A DNA stretch of 64,000 nucleotides, taken from NCBI RefSeq assembly GCF_027943255.1, contig NC_072895.1, positions 72,170,001 to 72,234,000 of the forward strand. The letters run 5' to 3'. Each line of letters begins with the position of its first letter. The stretch's first letter is position 1. Shown one piece after another: positions 22,735 to 34,690 of this stretch. A program made the translations under genes and the position numbers. This DNA is from Anastrepha obliqua (taxonomy: Eukaryota > Arthropoda > Insecta > Diptera > Tephritidae). The notes under the pieces were generated by a model, which ran no database searches, was not told the origin of the DNA, and worked only from the letters and a program-made list of their open reading frames with translations.

Positions 22735-22872
22735 ACAAATTCACGTAATGAAATGGTAAACTTTCGAGTGCACTTCTGCCACAAAAAAGCACTTCATAAA
22801 AAACTGTCTGACAACCAGCAGGAGGAAGAGCTCGGTCAAACTCCCAACAAAGTGCGTAAGCGCCAATTATAG
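22735..22872 (+). repeat. SINE 3' half, diverged
   Basis: Reads GAAATGGTAAACTTTCGAGT, CTTCTGCCAC, AAAAGCACTTCATAAAA, then AGGAGGAAGAGCTCGG and AAGTGCGTAAGCGCCAATTA. These are the body and tail landmarks of the SINE in order, without the head. Confidence 0.65.
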
Positions 22873-25494
22873 ATCTACAAGTTTGTACATTTAAAGTGGA
22901 CGTGGTTCTATCCCCACTACATACAATTTATGTCCGATTCACAGAAAAGGGGTACATACGTATACTAAGTTTGGTATATTTTCTAAAATTTTTCTCACCT
23001 CGCATTTCTTTTTGGAGCTAATCACTTTACCAATAAATAAAGTGAATAATTTTACTTCATTTCCAATAGACATGCCTCTTTTTCATTCTTTTTCGACCAA
23101 TAGCCCATTTTTAACACCAACCAAGTTTCATGGTCTGACGTCCTGAGCATTGTGCTAAATGTGTATATATCTATAACTGTCTTGATTACTTCATGCTATT
23201 ACATACAACCGTCATGTGAACAAAATCATAATAACCTTGTGCACAAGTGCGCGGGTATAAATATTTTGTGCAAATCAGTTTTTTACAAAATCCTCTTTTT
23301 CGATTTTTTTCAAAACATATTTTTTTATTCATCTTCGGTTTCTTACAAGACTTTCTCAATTCCAAAGTACGTTTACCCAATCATTATGCCTATGAATTTA
23401 GTTTTTTGTCGTAATTCATCAGATGGCACATTTAGCTAATAATTAAATAAATTTACGCCTCGCCCATTCCCGCTTCTGAAAATGGTAAATGCTGCATTGA
23501 CGTTGGAGAGCCAGTTTGGTGATAGGCTATATGCCAGCTCTGGCATTAGCTCTAATTCAATAAAATACCTTGCAGGGAAATTTTGAAATAGTGAAACAAA
23601 TTTCTGCTTTTCGCTCCATATACCACATTATCATGTTTTCATAAAAATCATATTTTTGCTCAAAACACATGTGACATAAAAAGTTTTCCTAATGGCAATG
23701 CCATTTCTTTTTACATCAAACAAAATAAAATGATCTTCATACCATCATCTGGCACAAGTTTTATAATGCGATATAAATAGAAATGGATTTCTTAGCCTTA
23801 AAAACAATAAAAATAAATTTTTTTGCATAGAATTATATGACAGCGTAAGTTTTAAGTAAAAATAGCTACCAGAAATGAATTCGTATATATATTATCGTAT
23901 AATAAGATATTAGTTTGAGATTTGGTTGGGGAAGGTGCAAACTTTCATTCATATTCGGTTTCATGAAGAACTGCAATAGATAATAAATATATTGAAATTG
24001 TGCTTCATCCCTAAGAGTTTAAGCTCTTTTATTGGTTTAGTTCTTCGTCATAGAAAAATATAGCGTGAAAATGTTCAAGATTTAATTCCGTTTTTTTTGT
24101 GACTAAATTGAATATTTCAAGCACCTAAAAACAACACAAATAACACTCGCATGAAAAACATATCTGTATGCGATTTCCACAAAACACTCCATGTTTTATA
24201 ATGACAATGCTAGATTTAACAAATTTACAATGGTGTTGCAATATCTCAAAATTTAAGAAGCAACCCTTGCATTCCTGGTTTGGAGCCTTGCCGTGTTTGC
24301 ACTTTTTTATTGTAAAAATATTATTGAGCTTATATTCAAATGTAAGCAACTAGTAGTTAATAAGTTGGTTAATTGAATATAAATTTCAGTTTGCCAGTTG
24401 CGACATAAGAATATTCAACTTTGAAGTCAGATATAACTGCAATTTGTTACCCATTTCTTTACCGGAAATGGAATGGGGAGTTACAACCTACTAAATATCC
24501 TTTACCAAATTCACTATTGGTTCCAGTTTGTCCCAAAATATATATGTAGCGGTAGAGCACCAAAAGTTTGTATTCTTGTTCTCCTCAAGTATTTTCGGAT
24601 AGCTTGGGAATGAATAATAAAATGTGCTAAAAAAATATCCATCTGAAGTGGATAAACCCCATTCAGTTTGAGCCCAAAAATTTTTGGGTATTATAATTTT
24701 GAGGGAGAAGAAACAAAAATTAATCATGGTTTTAAATTCATTTGAAGCGCACCAGTTCATATCTAAAAGATTTTCCTACAGGGAAGTGTTTAATGCCGCT
24801 TGGTGGTATGCCAAGTACCTATTTCGATTAGGGGATTCACTTCAACTGGGAATGGCTAGACGACTGGCTATAAAGCAAAATTTTTTTGTTATATTTTTAT
24901 TTATATGCTGTATAAAATATGTATATCAGTAAATATATACGATTTAAAATATTTTTGCCGGCATTTTTAAACTTGTCTGCGCTTTGCTCAAATTCGTAAA
25001 CAAATCCCATGCCACTTTTGTTGCTTTCTTTATTTAATAATAAGTATTGTTAATTTATTTATAAGTATCTGATTTACATTTACTCGTAACTGGTATAGAA
25101 AGCATAAATCAAACAACAGCCAGTCTTATTCCACACACGTATGCATATGTATGTGTGTATACGGACTAGCGATGTCAGTTTTTTAACATATTTCATACAC
25201 GTTTGTGTGTTTGTATTTCAGAAATATTGTATTCGCCGTATAAACGAAATCTGGTTTTCTTTTTTCATCGATTTTATATTTTTTATTAAAAACTTTCAAT
25301 TCGCTAATAGAAGTGAAAAGTAAATATAAATCCAGCAACAATGATTTTCAAATAAATTTCAGTCACTTTTTTCAATAAATTCTGGGGAGTGTAATAATTA
25401 AATGTTACAAATCTGAATTTAATATGGAAACATGACTTGTTTTCAATAGTAGATTTTATGTGTTGTTCAAATGATGTATATATATATATGTATA
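22873..25494. other. AT-rich sequence, nothing recognised
   Basis: About 2.6 kb. Several ORFs of 60-95 codons occur on both strands, but they overlap, have AT-driven composition and show no motif. A (TA)n tract lies at about 25477-25489. Confidence 0.45.
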
Positions 25495-26199
25495 TTAGGT
25501 TGGGGAATAAGTTGGTAGCGTTTTTACCGAAGATTTTTATTTAAACAAAAAACAATAATTACATATATCAATGAGTTAATCAATTATATATTTGCCATTG
25601 CTTTTAACTCCTCTTCCCACCTCTCGACCAATTTGTTGATGCCGTTCCGCCAAAAATCACCTGGCCTGGTGTTAAAGAAGTGGTTGAGTCAGTTTTTAAG
25701 GACCTCTTTGTTATCGAAGGTAACGCCCTTCATATGGTTTGACAGGGAGCGGAAAAGATAGTAATCGGCCGGTGCAAGACCAGAAGAATACGGCGGGTGC
25801 TGAAGGACCTCCCATTCGAGCTCTTGAAGTGCGGCTTTGACGAGTTCTGCAACATGGGGGCTGGCGTTGTCGTGAAGGAATGTGGTCTTTTCAGTCGAAT
25901 AGGCATCATTTCTCATCTTCCGTGACGATTCGGTAAAGAAAGCGTTGTTTATGACCGCGTGTTGCTCGATGGCTGGCGAGATGCTGAGAAGCTACTTGAA
26001 TGCGACTTTCGTTTTTTTTTTCTTTGAGCTCGTGGGGTACCTTTATGCTCGCAGTTAATTTTTTCCGCCAAATTACAACTCGTTTGATGACAGTTGTCCT
26101 AAAAAGTGATTTGAATACTCACTATTTGCCAAACAGCAAACAAATCTTTGTAAAATAAAAGAAAATATAAAAATGCTATGAACTTATTCTCCAACTCAA
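25495..26199 (-). mobile_element. Internally deleted mariner (DD34D) with TIRs
   Basis: The left end TTAGGTTGGGGAATAAGTTG and right end (reverse TTGAGTTGGAGAATAAGTTC) are inverted repeats flanked by TA at 25493-25494 and 26200-26201. Minus-strand codons 25916-25689 give FLHDNASPH (second Asp) and YSSGLAPADYYLFRS (third). Other frames show a degenerate PNRHGR remnant of the first Asp region. Most of the DNA-binding region and the segment between Asp 1 and 2 are gone. Total 705 bp, non-autonomous. Confidence 0.87.
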
Positions 26200-26207
26200 T
26201 ATATTTA

Positions 26208-26465
26208 TTTAATTGGCGCTTACACCCTGCTTGTGTGCTTGGCCGAGCTCTTCCTTCTATTTGTTGCGTGCGTCTTCATGTTGTTCCACAAAAGAAGAAA
26301 CCTAAGGCTTAACACTACTCCGAGTGGCAGATATTTTTATGAGGAGTTGGGGCGACCACTATTAGAAAGAACGTTTTCTTCATTTTGATGTTTCACGTAG
26401 ATTCTAACCTACGTTATCCGAATGGTAGTCACGCATCAACCCATTCGGCTACGGCAGCCGCCGTA
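26208..26465 (-). repeat. SINE copy, moderately diverged
   Basis: On the minus strand the head GGCTGCCGTAGCCGAATGGG starts at 26463. The body passes CATAAAAATATCTGCC and CACTCGGAGTAGTG, and ends at GCGCCAATTAAATAAATA-like sequence next to the mariner end at 26199. Confidence 0.8.
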
Positions 26466-27226
26466 ATTTCAACTAGCAATCACAGTGGAATCCCAGTAAT
26501 CCGAACTTACAGTCTGATATGCCAATTACATATAGTCTGATATGCCAATTACATACTTTTCAAATTTTGACCGATTACAAGAGACTGCCTTTCAAAAGTT
26601 CTATACCGCAGAAATTCATACCCCAACAAATTCGATAAACCGACATCGTCTTGCAAAACGTTATCGAATTACTGCGACTTATTATTTACGAATTTAAAAT
26701 TGTCGTGACTTCATTGTTTTGCTAATTAAATTTGAATAGAATTTCTTCAACTTTCATTTCAAGTTATTCATATTGAGATTTTCAGATATTTCTTGTACTA
26801 ATTTTTACGCGCATTTTGACATCTCTGTTTTGTGTTTTATTGTCAATGAACCTCTATAATTTTTTAACGAAATAAGCAAAAGTAATGATCGGTCAAAACG
26901 TAAGCTGCCTCTGGGCTTGTTCGTTAAAGCGACATGTAATAAGTGGTTTTGCTTCACTATCCGGTTTTATTGTTTAAATATGCATCTTTATTATCACTTA
27001 ATTATTATTAATCGTTTTATTACTACGTAGTGTAGCTATCTAAAATGTATTTTTGTTTTTTTATTTTTGCTATTCTACTTAAAAAAATTTAATATGAACC
27101 TAAGCAAGGGAGCGGCGTTGGGATAGTATTGGTCAAATGTAACAAAATTTTGAAGCTCTTAAAAAATCTCATGTAATTTCGCCACTTACTAGCATTCTCG
27201 TTGTAGATAATAAAGAATCCAAAATA
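26466..27226. other. AT-rich, with a short tandem duplication
   Basis: Near 26510-26557 a unit of about 24 bp (AGTCTGATATGCCAATTACA plus a few bases) occurs twice in tandem. Otherwise nothing recognised. Confidence 0.45.
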
Positions 27227-28270
27227 TCAGGTCAGTCCATAAGTTCGTGCGTTTTTTAAAGGTGGTTTTAAAATTAATAAAAAAGATGTTTAAAGTATTT
27301 ATTAATCAATAATATATTTTCCTTCATTATTTACAATGTCTTCCCAACGTTTAGACAAATTTGTAATTCCCCGCTCAAAAAATTGTTTGTCCTTGGAGCC
27401 AAAATACGCTTCGATATCCCTTTTTATAGCTTCTTTTGAGGAGTAGTTCTTGTTACTCATATCGAATTGAAGTCCACAGTAAAGGTGATAAACGCAAGGT
27501 GCAATATCCGAAGAGTATGGTGGATGTGGCATTAACTCCCATCCGGGCTCGTTCAGCTTGCCTCATGTTTACCTTGCGGTATGAGTTCTTGCATTGTCGT
27601 GGTGAAACAAAACTTTGCGTCTATTCACTAAAGACGGTCGATTTTTGTTAAGTGCCTCATTCAGGTTTGATAGTTGATGGGAGTAATAATCAGCAGTTAT
27701 CATCTGGTTTGGTTCCAGAAGTTCATAATAAACAATACCGGCCATATCCCACTAAATAGACAAGAGAATCTTCTTGGGGTGAAGGCCACCTCTAGGGGTC
27801 GGTTATGGTGTTTGATCTTTATCTAACCATTGGCGTTTCCGAACAGGATTATTGTAAAGGACGTATTTTTTATCACTAGTAACGACATGGTTCAAAAAAC
27901 TTTCATTTTCAAGTCGTTGCAGCAGCTGAGAAAACGCATTCACTCTCTGCTGAAGGTTGGCGACGGAAAGTCTATGCGGAACCCATTTTCCCAGCTTTGA
28001 AACCTTTCCCAATTGAACCAGGTGCCTGAGAACTATTCCATGCGATGAACTTAACCTCTGAGCTATCATATCGACTGTCAAATTTGGCTCAGCTTCCACG
28101 AGTTCGTGCAAGGCGTCGGGGTTAAAGACTTCAGGAAGACCAGGGCGCGGGGCATCCTCCACGTCGCAGTTACTACTTCGGAATTTTGAAAACCACTTTT
28201 GCACAGTCTTTACACTCACGGTATCCTCTTCGTGGACAGTGTTTATTTCTGCAGCAGTAGTTGTTGCATT
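27227..28270 (-). mobile_element. Mariner (DD34D) with 5' end lost
   Basis: The 3' terminal repeat TCAGGTCAGTCCATAAGTTC is present after TA at 27225-27226; no matching repeat is visible at the other end. Minus-strand codons 28219-27803 carry the helix-turn-helix (LTVDMIAQRLSSSHGIVLRH), WVPHRLSVANL and VTSDKKYVLY, a weakened first motif with its Asp kept. Codons 27532-27302 carry the C-terminus, where the third Asp motif reads APCVYHLY, so Val replaces Asp. The middle contains a frameshift and stops. The same family recurs at 33.2-34.0 kb. Confidence 0.87.
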
Positions 28271-28394
28271 TTTACCACTTTAATAAAAAAAAATACAAAA
28301 TATGCCTCTTATACGCGTTCGAAGATTCCATTTTATTTTTTATCAACACGTGCTTCTATCCGCGATTAAAATCACTTATTGAATGCACAATATA

Positions 28395-29667
28395 TTGGGT
28401 AGTCGAAAAAGTCTTTTCGTATTTTGTCAATAGATGTATAATAGTTGGAGTCATCTATCATCTATCATGCTACCAATCACATTGCGTCATATCATATGGT
28501 GTTAGAAAGGTGACATTTTAAGCTTCATGTAATTAAAAAGAATTAAATTCGGAGAAGTTCAAAAAAAGTTATAGCTGTTCAAAAATGAGTGAAAATAATG
28601 AAGAAATTCAATATATTTTGAAATTTTTGTATAAAAAAGGAAAGAATGCCACGAAAGCCACCAATGAAATTTGTGAAGTTTACGGAGACGATGCTGTATC
28701 AGTTCGTGTAGCACAACAATAGTTCGCTCGCTTCTGTTCTGGAAATTTCCATGTGAAAGATGCATCTCGCTCCGGTCGACCTATCGTTGAAAAAGTCGAT
28801 GAAATTATGGAAAAGATTGATCACATAAGCTGTCATGACATCGCCAAGACACTAAACATTCATCATCAAACGGTTTTGAACCATTTAAAAAAGGCTGGTT
28901 ACAAAAAGAAGCTCGATGTTTGGGTACGAGTACCACATGAATTGTCTGTGAAAAATTTAATGGATCGAATTAACATCTGCGATTCTTTGCTGAAACGAAA
29001 TGAAATCGAATCATTTCTGAAGCGAATGGTAACAGGAGACGAAAAGTGGATCAAATACGACAATAATGTGCGAAAAAGATCATGGTGCAAGGGTGGTGAA
29101 CCTCAACAAATGGTCGCAAAGCCAGGATTGACGCCTCGAAAGGTTATGCTGTGTGTTTGGTGCGATTGGAAAGGAATCATCCACTATGAGCTCCTCCAGC
29201 TCATTCGAACGATTGATTCTACACTTTACTGTCAACAACTAATGAGATTGAAGCAAGCAATCGAAAAAAACGGCCAGAACTGATCAGCAGAAAGGGCGTC
29301 GTCTTCCATCAGGACAACGCTAGGCCACACACATCTTTGATGACTCGGCAAAAACTGGGAAAGCTTGGCTGGAAAGTTTTGATGCATCCACCATATAGCC
29401 CTGACCTTGCACCATCGGACTACCATTCGTTTCGGTCAATGCAGAACTCCCTTAATGGAGTAAAGTTGGCTTGAAGAGAAGCCCGTGAAAATTACTTGTC
29501 GCAAACCGCAAAAGTTTTACACTGATGGAATAATGTCTCTAGAAGAAAAATGGCAAGGGGTGGTCGACCAAAATGGTACATATTTGGTTTAACAAAGTTC
29601 ATTATAAATATAAAAAAAATGAGTTGAAGTTTGATTAGGAATACGAAAATACTTTTTCGACTACCAA
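28395..29667 (+). mobile_element. Full-length mariner (DD34D), copy 2, with TIRs
   Basis: A 1273-bp element with inverted ends TTGGGTAGTCGAAAAAGTCT and (right, reversed) TTGGTAGTCGAAAAAGTATT, flanked by TA at 28393-28394 and 29668-29669. The transposase starts at about 28585 (MSENNEEIQYILKFLYKKGK). An amber stop (ACAACAATAG) interrupts it at about 28720. From 28753 it reads the helix-turn-helix, TGDEKWIKYDNN (first Asp), then the same A-run frameshift as copy 1 at about 29274. The next frame gives HQDNARPH (second Asp intact) and YSPDLAPSDYHSF (third intact). A 6-bp insertion adds Val-Arg before PHELSV. Confidence 0.93.
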
Positions 29668-29695
29668 TATCAAAGAAAATATAAATAAATAGTTA

Positions 29696-32150
29696 CTAGC
29701 TGTTACCCGCGGCTTCGCTCGCGTTGAAGCCCTTAAATAAATATCAAAGATTATTACATTTCAATAGGACTGAATCAATGTGATTTTGTATTTAAAAATT
29801 ATTACATACAATCAGTTTCAAAAACTTAAAATATGCTTTATTTAATTACAACAACAAATGTTAAAATATATTTCACTGAAACAAAAATAAATAATTTTAA
29901 ATTCTTATAATTCAAAAAGGTATAATGGATAGTATTAATCTAGGATATTTTTGTAGACTATATTATAAGTTTTTCCGTCTTTTGCACTCGCGAACATGCT
30001 ATATATAGTTGACCGTGAGAGAATCATGGCTTTTCTAAATGTACTCCCGCTACCTGCAATGTCTGCCCTTGTGCTTTGTTTATGGTAACAGCAAAGCTAA
30101 GCTTGACGGGAAACTGGACCCTTTTGAATTGGAATGGAAGGTCAGTGGGAATAATTGGAATGCGACACTTTTTCCCTTACCCATACCTGTTCAAATAGTA
30201 GCACCAAGTATATTTTGCCCCAATTTTGTTATCCGAAGTCTTGTTCCATTACATAGCAGAGGAGCATTTAGATTTCGCATAAGCATCAGTGGTAAAATCA
30301 ATTTTAATTGAATTTTATGTGACGGTACACCCGACAGTTCAAGTGAGTTTAAAAATTCCATAGGATATGAAGTACTTAGTTCCGTATCCGTAATCGTATC
30401 CATTGACAAATATTCCTCCATTTCTCTTTGCATCTCTTTAAAAATGTCAGTGTTGATCCTAGAAACTACTTCAATTAATTCAATAGAAACTATTTCATTT
30501 AATATTGCTCTTGCGCACAACCACTGATCACAACTCAAATTTTGTTGCAATTCCGGAAAAACATGAGCGATGAGATCCACATCATTTTCTACTAAATTGC
30601 AAAATTCTCTTGATAGTGATATATAATCTTCTTTGTCAACGTCTATACAACCATCACCAATTTTCAACAACATTTCTGCATAAAGTCCCGAGTCCACGTC
30701 ATTATGAAGATGAACTCTCATATTCGTTTTCAGGCTGAGTTTTTCAACTTTCGACCATAAGCATGATGATTTAATACATGCTTGAATTTCATCTGCTGGT
30801 GTCCCTCTCTGAATGACTGGGAGGGTTTGTCGGAAATCACCAGCCAATAAAACTAACATTTCTCCCATTATATCTGAATTATCTCGCAAGTCCTGGAGAG
30901 TCCAGTTTAAAGCTTCTATAGCCTTCTTGTGAGACATTGTACTTTCATCCCACACTAAAAGCTTACATTCTCGCAGCCTCCTACCTCGCGAACTATTTTT
31001 ACTGAAATTACAGATCTTCCTGTGCCAGATTTAATGGTAATTTTAAAACAGAATGTGCTGTACGGCCGCCGTTTAATAGCGTAGCGGCAATACCCGAAGA
31101 AGCTACAGCAACTGCTATTTGTTTGTCTTTTCTGACGGACATTAATAATAGGTTAAGCAAGAACGTCTTTCCGCCATTACCGGAGTCTATTTTACGTAAA
31201 ACTTGGTGGAAAACATGATTTTGCTCTGGAATTAATTGAGGGACTAATTCTGTTACTTGATGTTGCAGTGCTATAAAATCATAATCTAGCTCTCGAGCAA
31301 TTTCATTATTAAAGTCATCTGTATTGTTTCGTCGAGGGCTTTGCATTCCAAAATCATTTAATTTTTTTCCAACCATTGTAAAAACCTTATTTTCGATTAT
31401 AATTAGCGTTTCGTTGTAGATATCTTCATTGAAAGTCATATCTGTATGTACTCGCTGCAGTTGATGTAAAATATCTTCGGCCATGTATCTATTCTTTGTA
31501 CTTATCCCAAAGAGTTTGAGGATTAGAAAGACCGCAAGAAGATAAAAGTGTAGCGTAAAGTTCCTTGATTTTATCTGGTGATCGACATTGTACCGCTTCC
31601 TCCATAGTTTCGTCCCAATGATTATCATTTTCTAACAATCGCCGAGATTCACATGCTTCTCTGTATGTTTGACATTCCTGACCATTGAAAATTTTAAGTT
31701 CTGTGAAGCTAGTTGGATCTCTAACATGATGCAATAACATACGCAGACAAAAGCATTCGAAATTTGTAATATGTACAGTATAGACACGACCAAGAGCATC
31801 CGATGCTTTAACCCCAGGTTGATTTTCAACAGGTGTACCTTGAACACGACGATGCCACTCTTTTTTTGAGGTATACTAAATTTGACCAGAACAAACAAAT
31901 AAATAAACTGGGCAAGCTAAATAAAACTGTTTAATAAAAAAACATATTTATTGTTGAAATTTTGAGATTTTTTGACAAACAATTTTTTTATCATTCAAAA
32001 AAAATATTTTTCTTTTAATAAGAAGTATCCTATGTTACTTCTAACACCTCCAAAAACATGTGCACAAAGTTTCAAAATAATTGGTTAAGTAGTTTTGGCG
32101 TGAAAGCGTAACAAACAAACTTACATTCACATTTATAATATTAGTAGGGA
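29696..32150 (-). mobile_element. Helitron, 2455 bp, both termini present
   Basis: On the minus strand the element starts TCCCTACTAATATTATAAAT at 32150, a 5' end typical of insect Helitrons, and ends CTAG at 29699-29696. A hairpin, GGCTTC/GAAGCC with a 9-base loop (29711-29731), lies 11 bases before the end. The preceding minus-strand base is A and the following base T, as expected for insertion between A and T without target duplication. Inside is a Helitron-type helicase gene broken by frameshifts; no Rep (HUH) nuclease domain can be seen. It cannot move alone. Confidence 0.9.
29960..31875 (-). pseudogene. Helitron helicase (PIF1-like), frameshifted
   Basis: The pieces lie in the order expected for the C-terminal half of a Helitron Rep/helicase: WHRRVQGTPVENQPG, LLHHVRDPTSFTELK and EACESRRLLENDNHWDE (31860-31489); then AEDILHQL and a nucleotide-binding loop shortened to GNGGKTFLLN; VASSGIAATLLNGGRTAHS (to 31008); the WDES Walker B and GDFRQTLPVI (30955 onward); LKTNMRVHL; and finally TINKAQGQTL and LYIACSRV (about 30110-30000). 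At least three frame changes and an in-frame stop (EKP*FSHG) disable it. The catalytic Rep domain that should precede it is absent. Confidence 0.88.
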
Positions 32151-32339
32151 TATTCCGTTATATTCCGCGAATAATTTTTTGTTTGCAAAAATCGTACAAA
32201 AGTGAAATTATGGGTAAAATAATTTGATACTAGAAATTTTTGTTTTGTACATGCGTTTTGTTGTTTAATAAATGCTCTCATCCCTATTTCTCATCTGAAA
32301 GCGTAAAGACTTAAGACGCTTATATCCATTGTTGGTTGT

Positions 32340-32538
32340 TTTGGTTGAGCTCATTCTTGTTTTGGTGGAGAGGGTTTTGAACTTGTTCCACAAATGGAGA
32401 GACCTACAGTTTTATGCCGCCGCGAATGGCAAGAGGAGGTTTTTCATGACAGAAATACACTCGAAGGTTTGTCATTTTCTGGCGAGAGGTCACCTCTCTC
32501 AGAAAAAACTTTTACATTCGGCTACGGCAGCTACCAAA
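32340..32538 (-). repeat. SINE copy, rearranged and partial
   Basis: On the minus strand it starts GGTAGCTGCCGTAGCCGAAT near 32537, but the second half of the tRNA-like head is missing. It continues with AGGTGACCTCTCGCCAGAAA, TTCGAGTGTATTTCTGTCAT and TTTGTGGAACAA. Confidence 0.7.
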
Positions 32539-33244
32539 TGATAGTATTTAGTATTTTAGTATAGTAAGTATGTATTAGAATGGCCTCAACCCATTCAACT
32601 CGATATTTAAATTTAAAAACATTTGGGCGGCTTTATTTTTTTGTTGTTGTTCTTTAAACCGGAGTAACATAACCTATTAATTGTAAATTGTAATTTAATA
32701 AAAAAATATACTATGTAGACATTGTTAGGTTAGGTTATACAGGCTGGCCGAAGCCATGCAGAGACCATTTTGGTGCATAGCGTTACCAGATCAGGTTTAT
32801 CATGTAGGTATGGTACGCGAATTCCTTTTTTTTCTGGTATTATACTTAAAAGAGTCTTGGCTCGACATAGCCGTCTTGTTTATACTGTGAAGAATATTTC
32901 GCGGTTTTGTTTTGCATTTTGTTTTAACCGACGTTTTTTTTGTCAGTGAGAATTCGTTTTGCGGTATTTGTAGCGATGATTTGTGTTTTTGTTATTATTG
33001 CTATTTTGAGGTGGTATGTAGCATTGACTTCGTTTGGTTGTTGGGTTATTATTATTTCTTAAAACCGTCGTATACATACATATGTATGTATCTATGCATT
33101 AATATATAAACAAATATGTTCATTTACATATAAACATTTAGGCAATAAATTTGTTATTGGGGATTTTACCGTTGCGGTTAACGTATGTTTTGATCTTGCT
33201 AAATCATTCGAAAGGTGGGCAACTTGCCAAAACGTGATTAATTT
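32539..33244. other. AT-rich, with a GGTTAGGTT-type repeat
   Basis: At 32727-32830, TTAGGTTAGGTTATACAGGC followed by TGGCCGAAGCCATGCAGAG looks like a dispersed fly repeat with a GGTTAGGTT start. I cannot name it. No gene is seen in the rest. Confidence 0.4.
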
Positions 33245-33978
33245 GTAATTTATAATTACACAGGCAAACATTACGCAAACTGAACGAGCTCGGATGGGAG
33301 CTAATGCCGCATCCACCATACTCTCCGGATATTGCACCTTGTGATTACTACCTTTTCCGTGGACTTCAATCCCATATGAGTAACAAGAACTACTCCTCAA
33401 AAGAAGCTATAAAAAGGGATATCGAAGCGTATTTTGGCTCCAAGGGCAAACAATTTTTTGAGCAGGGAATTAAAAATTTGCCTTAACGTTGGGAAGACAT
33501 TGTAAATAATGAAAGGAAATAAAGAGTTTTTCAATAAGGGCGGGTAGATGTTGAAATGGAATAAAATGGCGTTTGCTGTGTGGCACGTAACGCCGTCCTG
33601 CTGGAACCACATGTCGTCTAGGTCCATATGGTTCAATATGGGCCATAAGAAATTGGAAGGGCCACTACGTCTACCGAAAAATGGGCGCAATGCGCGCAAC
33701 GTTTGCGTTAATGAACACTCATTTTGATAATAAAGTTTTATCATTTGAACGTACTGTTCAATCGTGTAACTTGCCATGATGATTTGGCATAAACAACTGA
33801 ATAATAAACAAAAAATTTGACAGATGTCACCAAAACAAAATGGCTGCCACAGGGTGCCAAAATCGACCCGCGCCAATTGAAAAACCCTTTATATTATTGA
33901 TTATTAAACACTTTAAACATCTTTTTATTAATTTTAAAATCACCTTTAAAAAACGCACGAACTTATGGACTGACCTGA
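33245..33978 (+). mobile_element. 5'-truncated mariner, interrupted by a nested element
   Basis: Plus strand; same family as the 27.2-kb copy. The reading frame starts at about 33245 with QTERARMGANAASTIL-like frames and, in the right frame, LNELGWELMPHPPYSPDIAP, then APCDYYLFRGL with the third Asp intact, and FFEQGIKNLP. After GTAAATAATGAAAGG the element is split by the 33.5-kb insertion, resumes at ATTATTGATTATTAAACAC and ends with the terminal repeat at 33978 before TA. The 5' two-thirds of the gene are missing. Confidence 0.85.
33522..33889 (-). mobile_element. rosa-like DD41D mini-element (368 bp) nested in a mariner
   Basis: Ends AAGAGTTTTTCAATAAGGGC and (reversed) AAGGGTTTTTCAATTGGCGC form an inverted repeat of about 31 bp, flanked by TA at 33520-33521 and 33890-33891. 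Inside, minus strand, the transposase start (MASYTIEQYVQMIKLYYQNE, then ALRPFFGR) is joined directly to a catalytic piece, MDLDDMWFQQDGVTCHTANA. Everything between these and everything after is deleted. The outer mariner supplies the TA target. Confidence 0.9.
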
Positions 33979-34690
33979 TAGTAGCATATCCATATATAAT
34001 ATTATATCGGGTATGTAGTATAATGAAAAAAAATTACTGTATTTACTTCAAGTTAGAATTTATGTTTATTTGTCTAATATGCAAAATACAGCGTGGAAAT
34101 AAATATTTCCTTATTTATCGTCGAGAAATTCTATTATAGAAAGTTGACGGAAGAATATTGGTAAGACGCCCTATATATAACAACTTTGTTCTCAAAAAAT
34201 GTCGCTTTCACCTAGAACCGTTCTGTTTCAATGAGAAATCTAAATTGGTTCGCACAACCTTTGCCTATTGTCTAAATTATGCCAGGTTCGAAACAGGCAT
34301 TGTAATCTATGGTTTCTTTATGTTGGACTACCTTTTGAGTATATTCTTAGAATATTATACCTTCTGAAATTGTTTGAAAGAACTACACGTTAAATAATTT
34401 GCAGAATATTTTCCTTAAAATATTAAAAAATTGTTTTTCGGGGGAGGTTGGGTTAAAAATGCCTTCGCACCATATAGTAACCGTCGTTACTACGTTCCAC
34501 TAAAAATATTCCTTCTCTTCTCGTGGACGTGACGTGGGAAGGACTAGTGAAAATCGTTAATTAAAAGTTTTATCAAGCGGCCGTACTTAACTGTCATGGC
34601 TTGTTTCAGATTTTATTAATTGGCATACCCTTTAACTAAAACCAGAAAAAAATTTTACCCCGGAACTAACATTTGAGAAAAAGTGGGTAT
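33979..34690. other. AT-rich sequence, nothing recognised
   Basis: Two plus-strand frames of 70-99 codons (33840-34139, 34158-34367) show no motif and are judged chance. Confidence 0.4.

Noticed and set aside
33840..34139. Plus-strand ORF of 99 codons
   Set aside because: It runs across the end of the nested rosa-like element, the mariner terminal repeat and unrelated flank, so it cannot be one gene.
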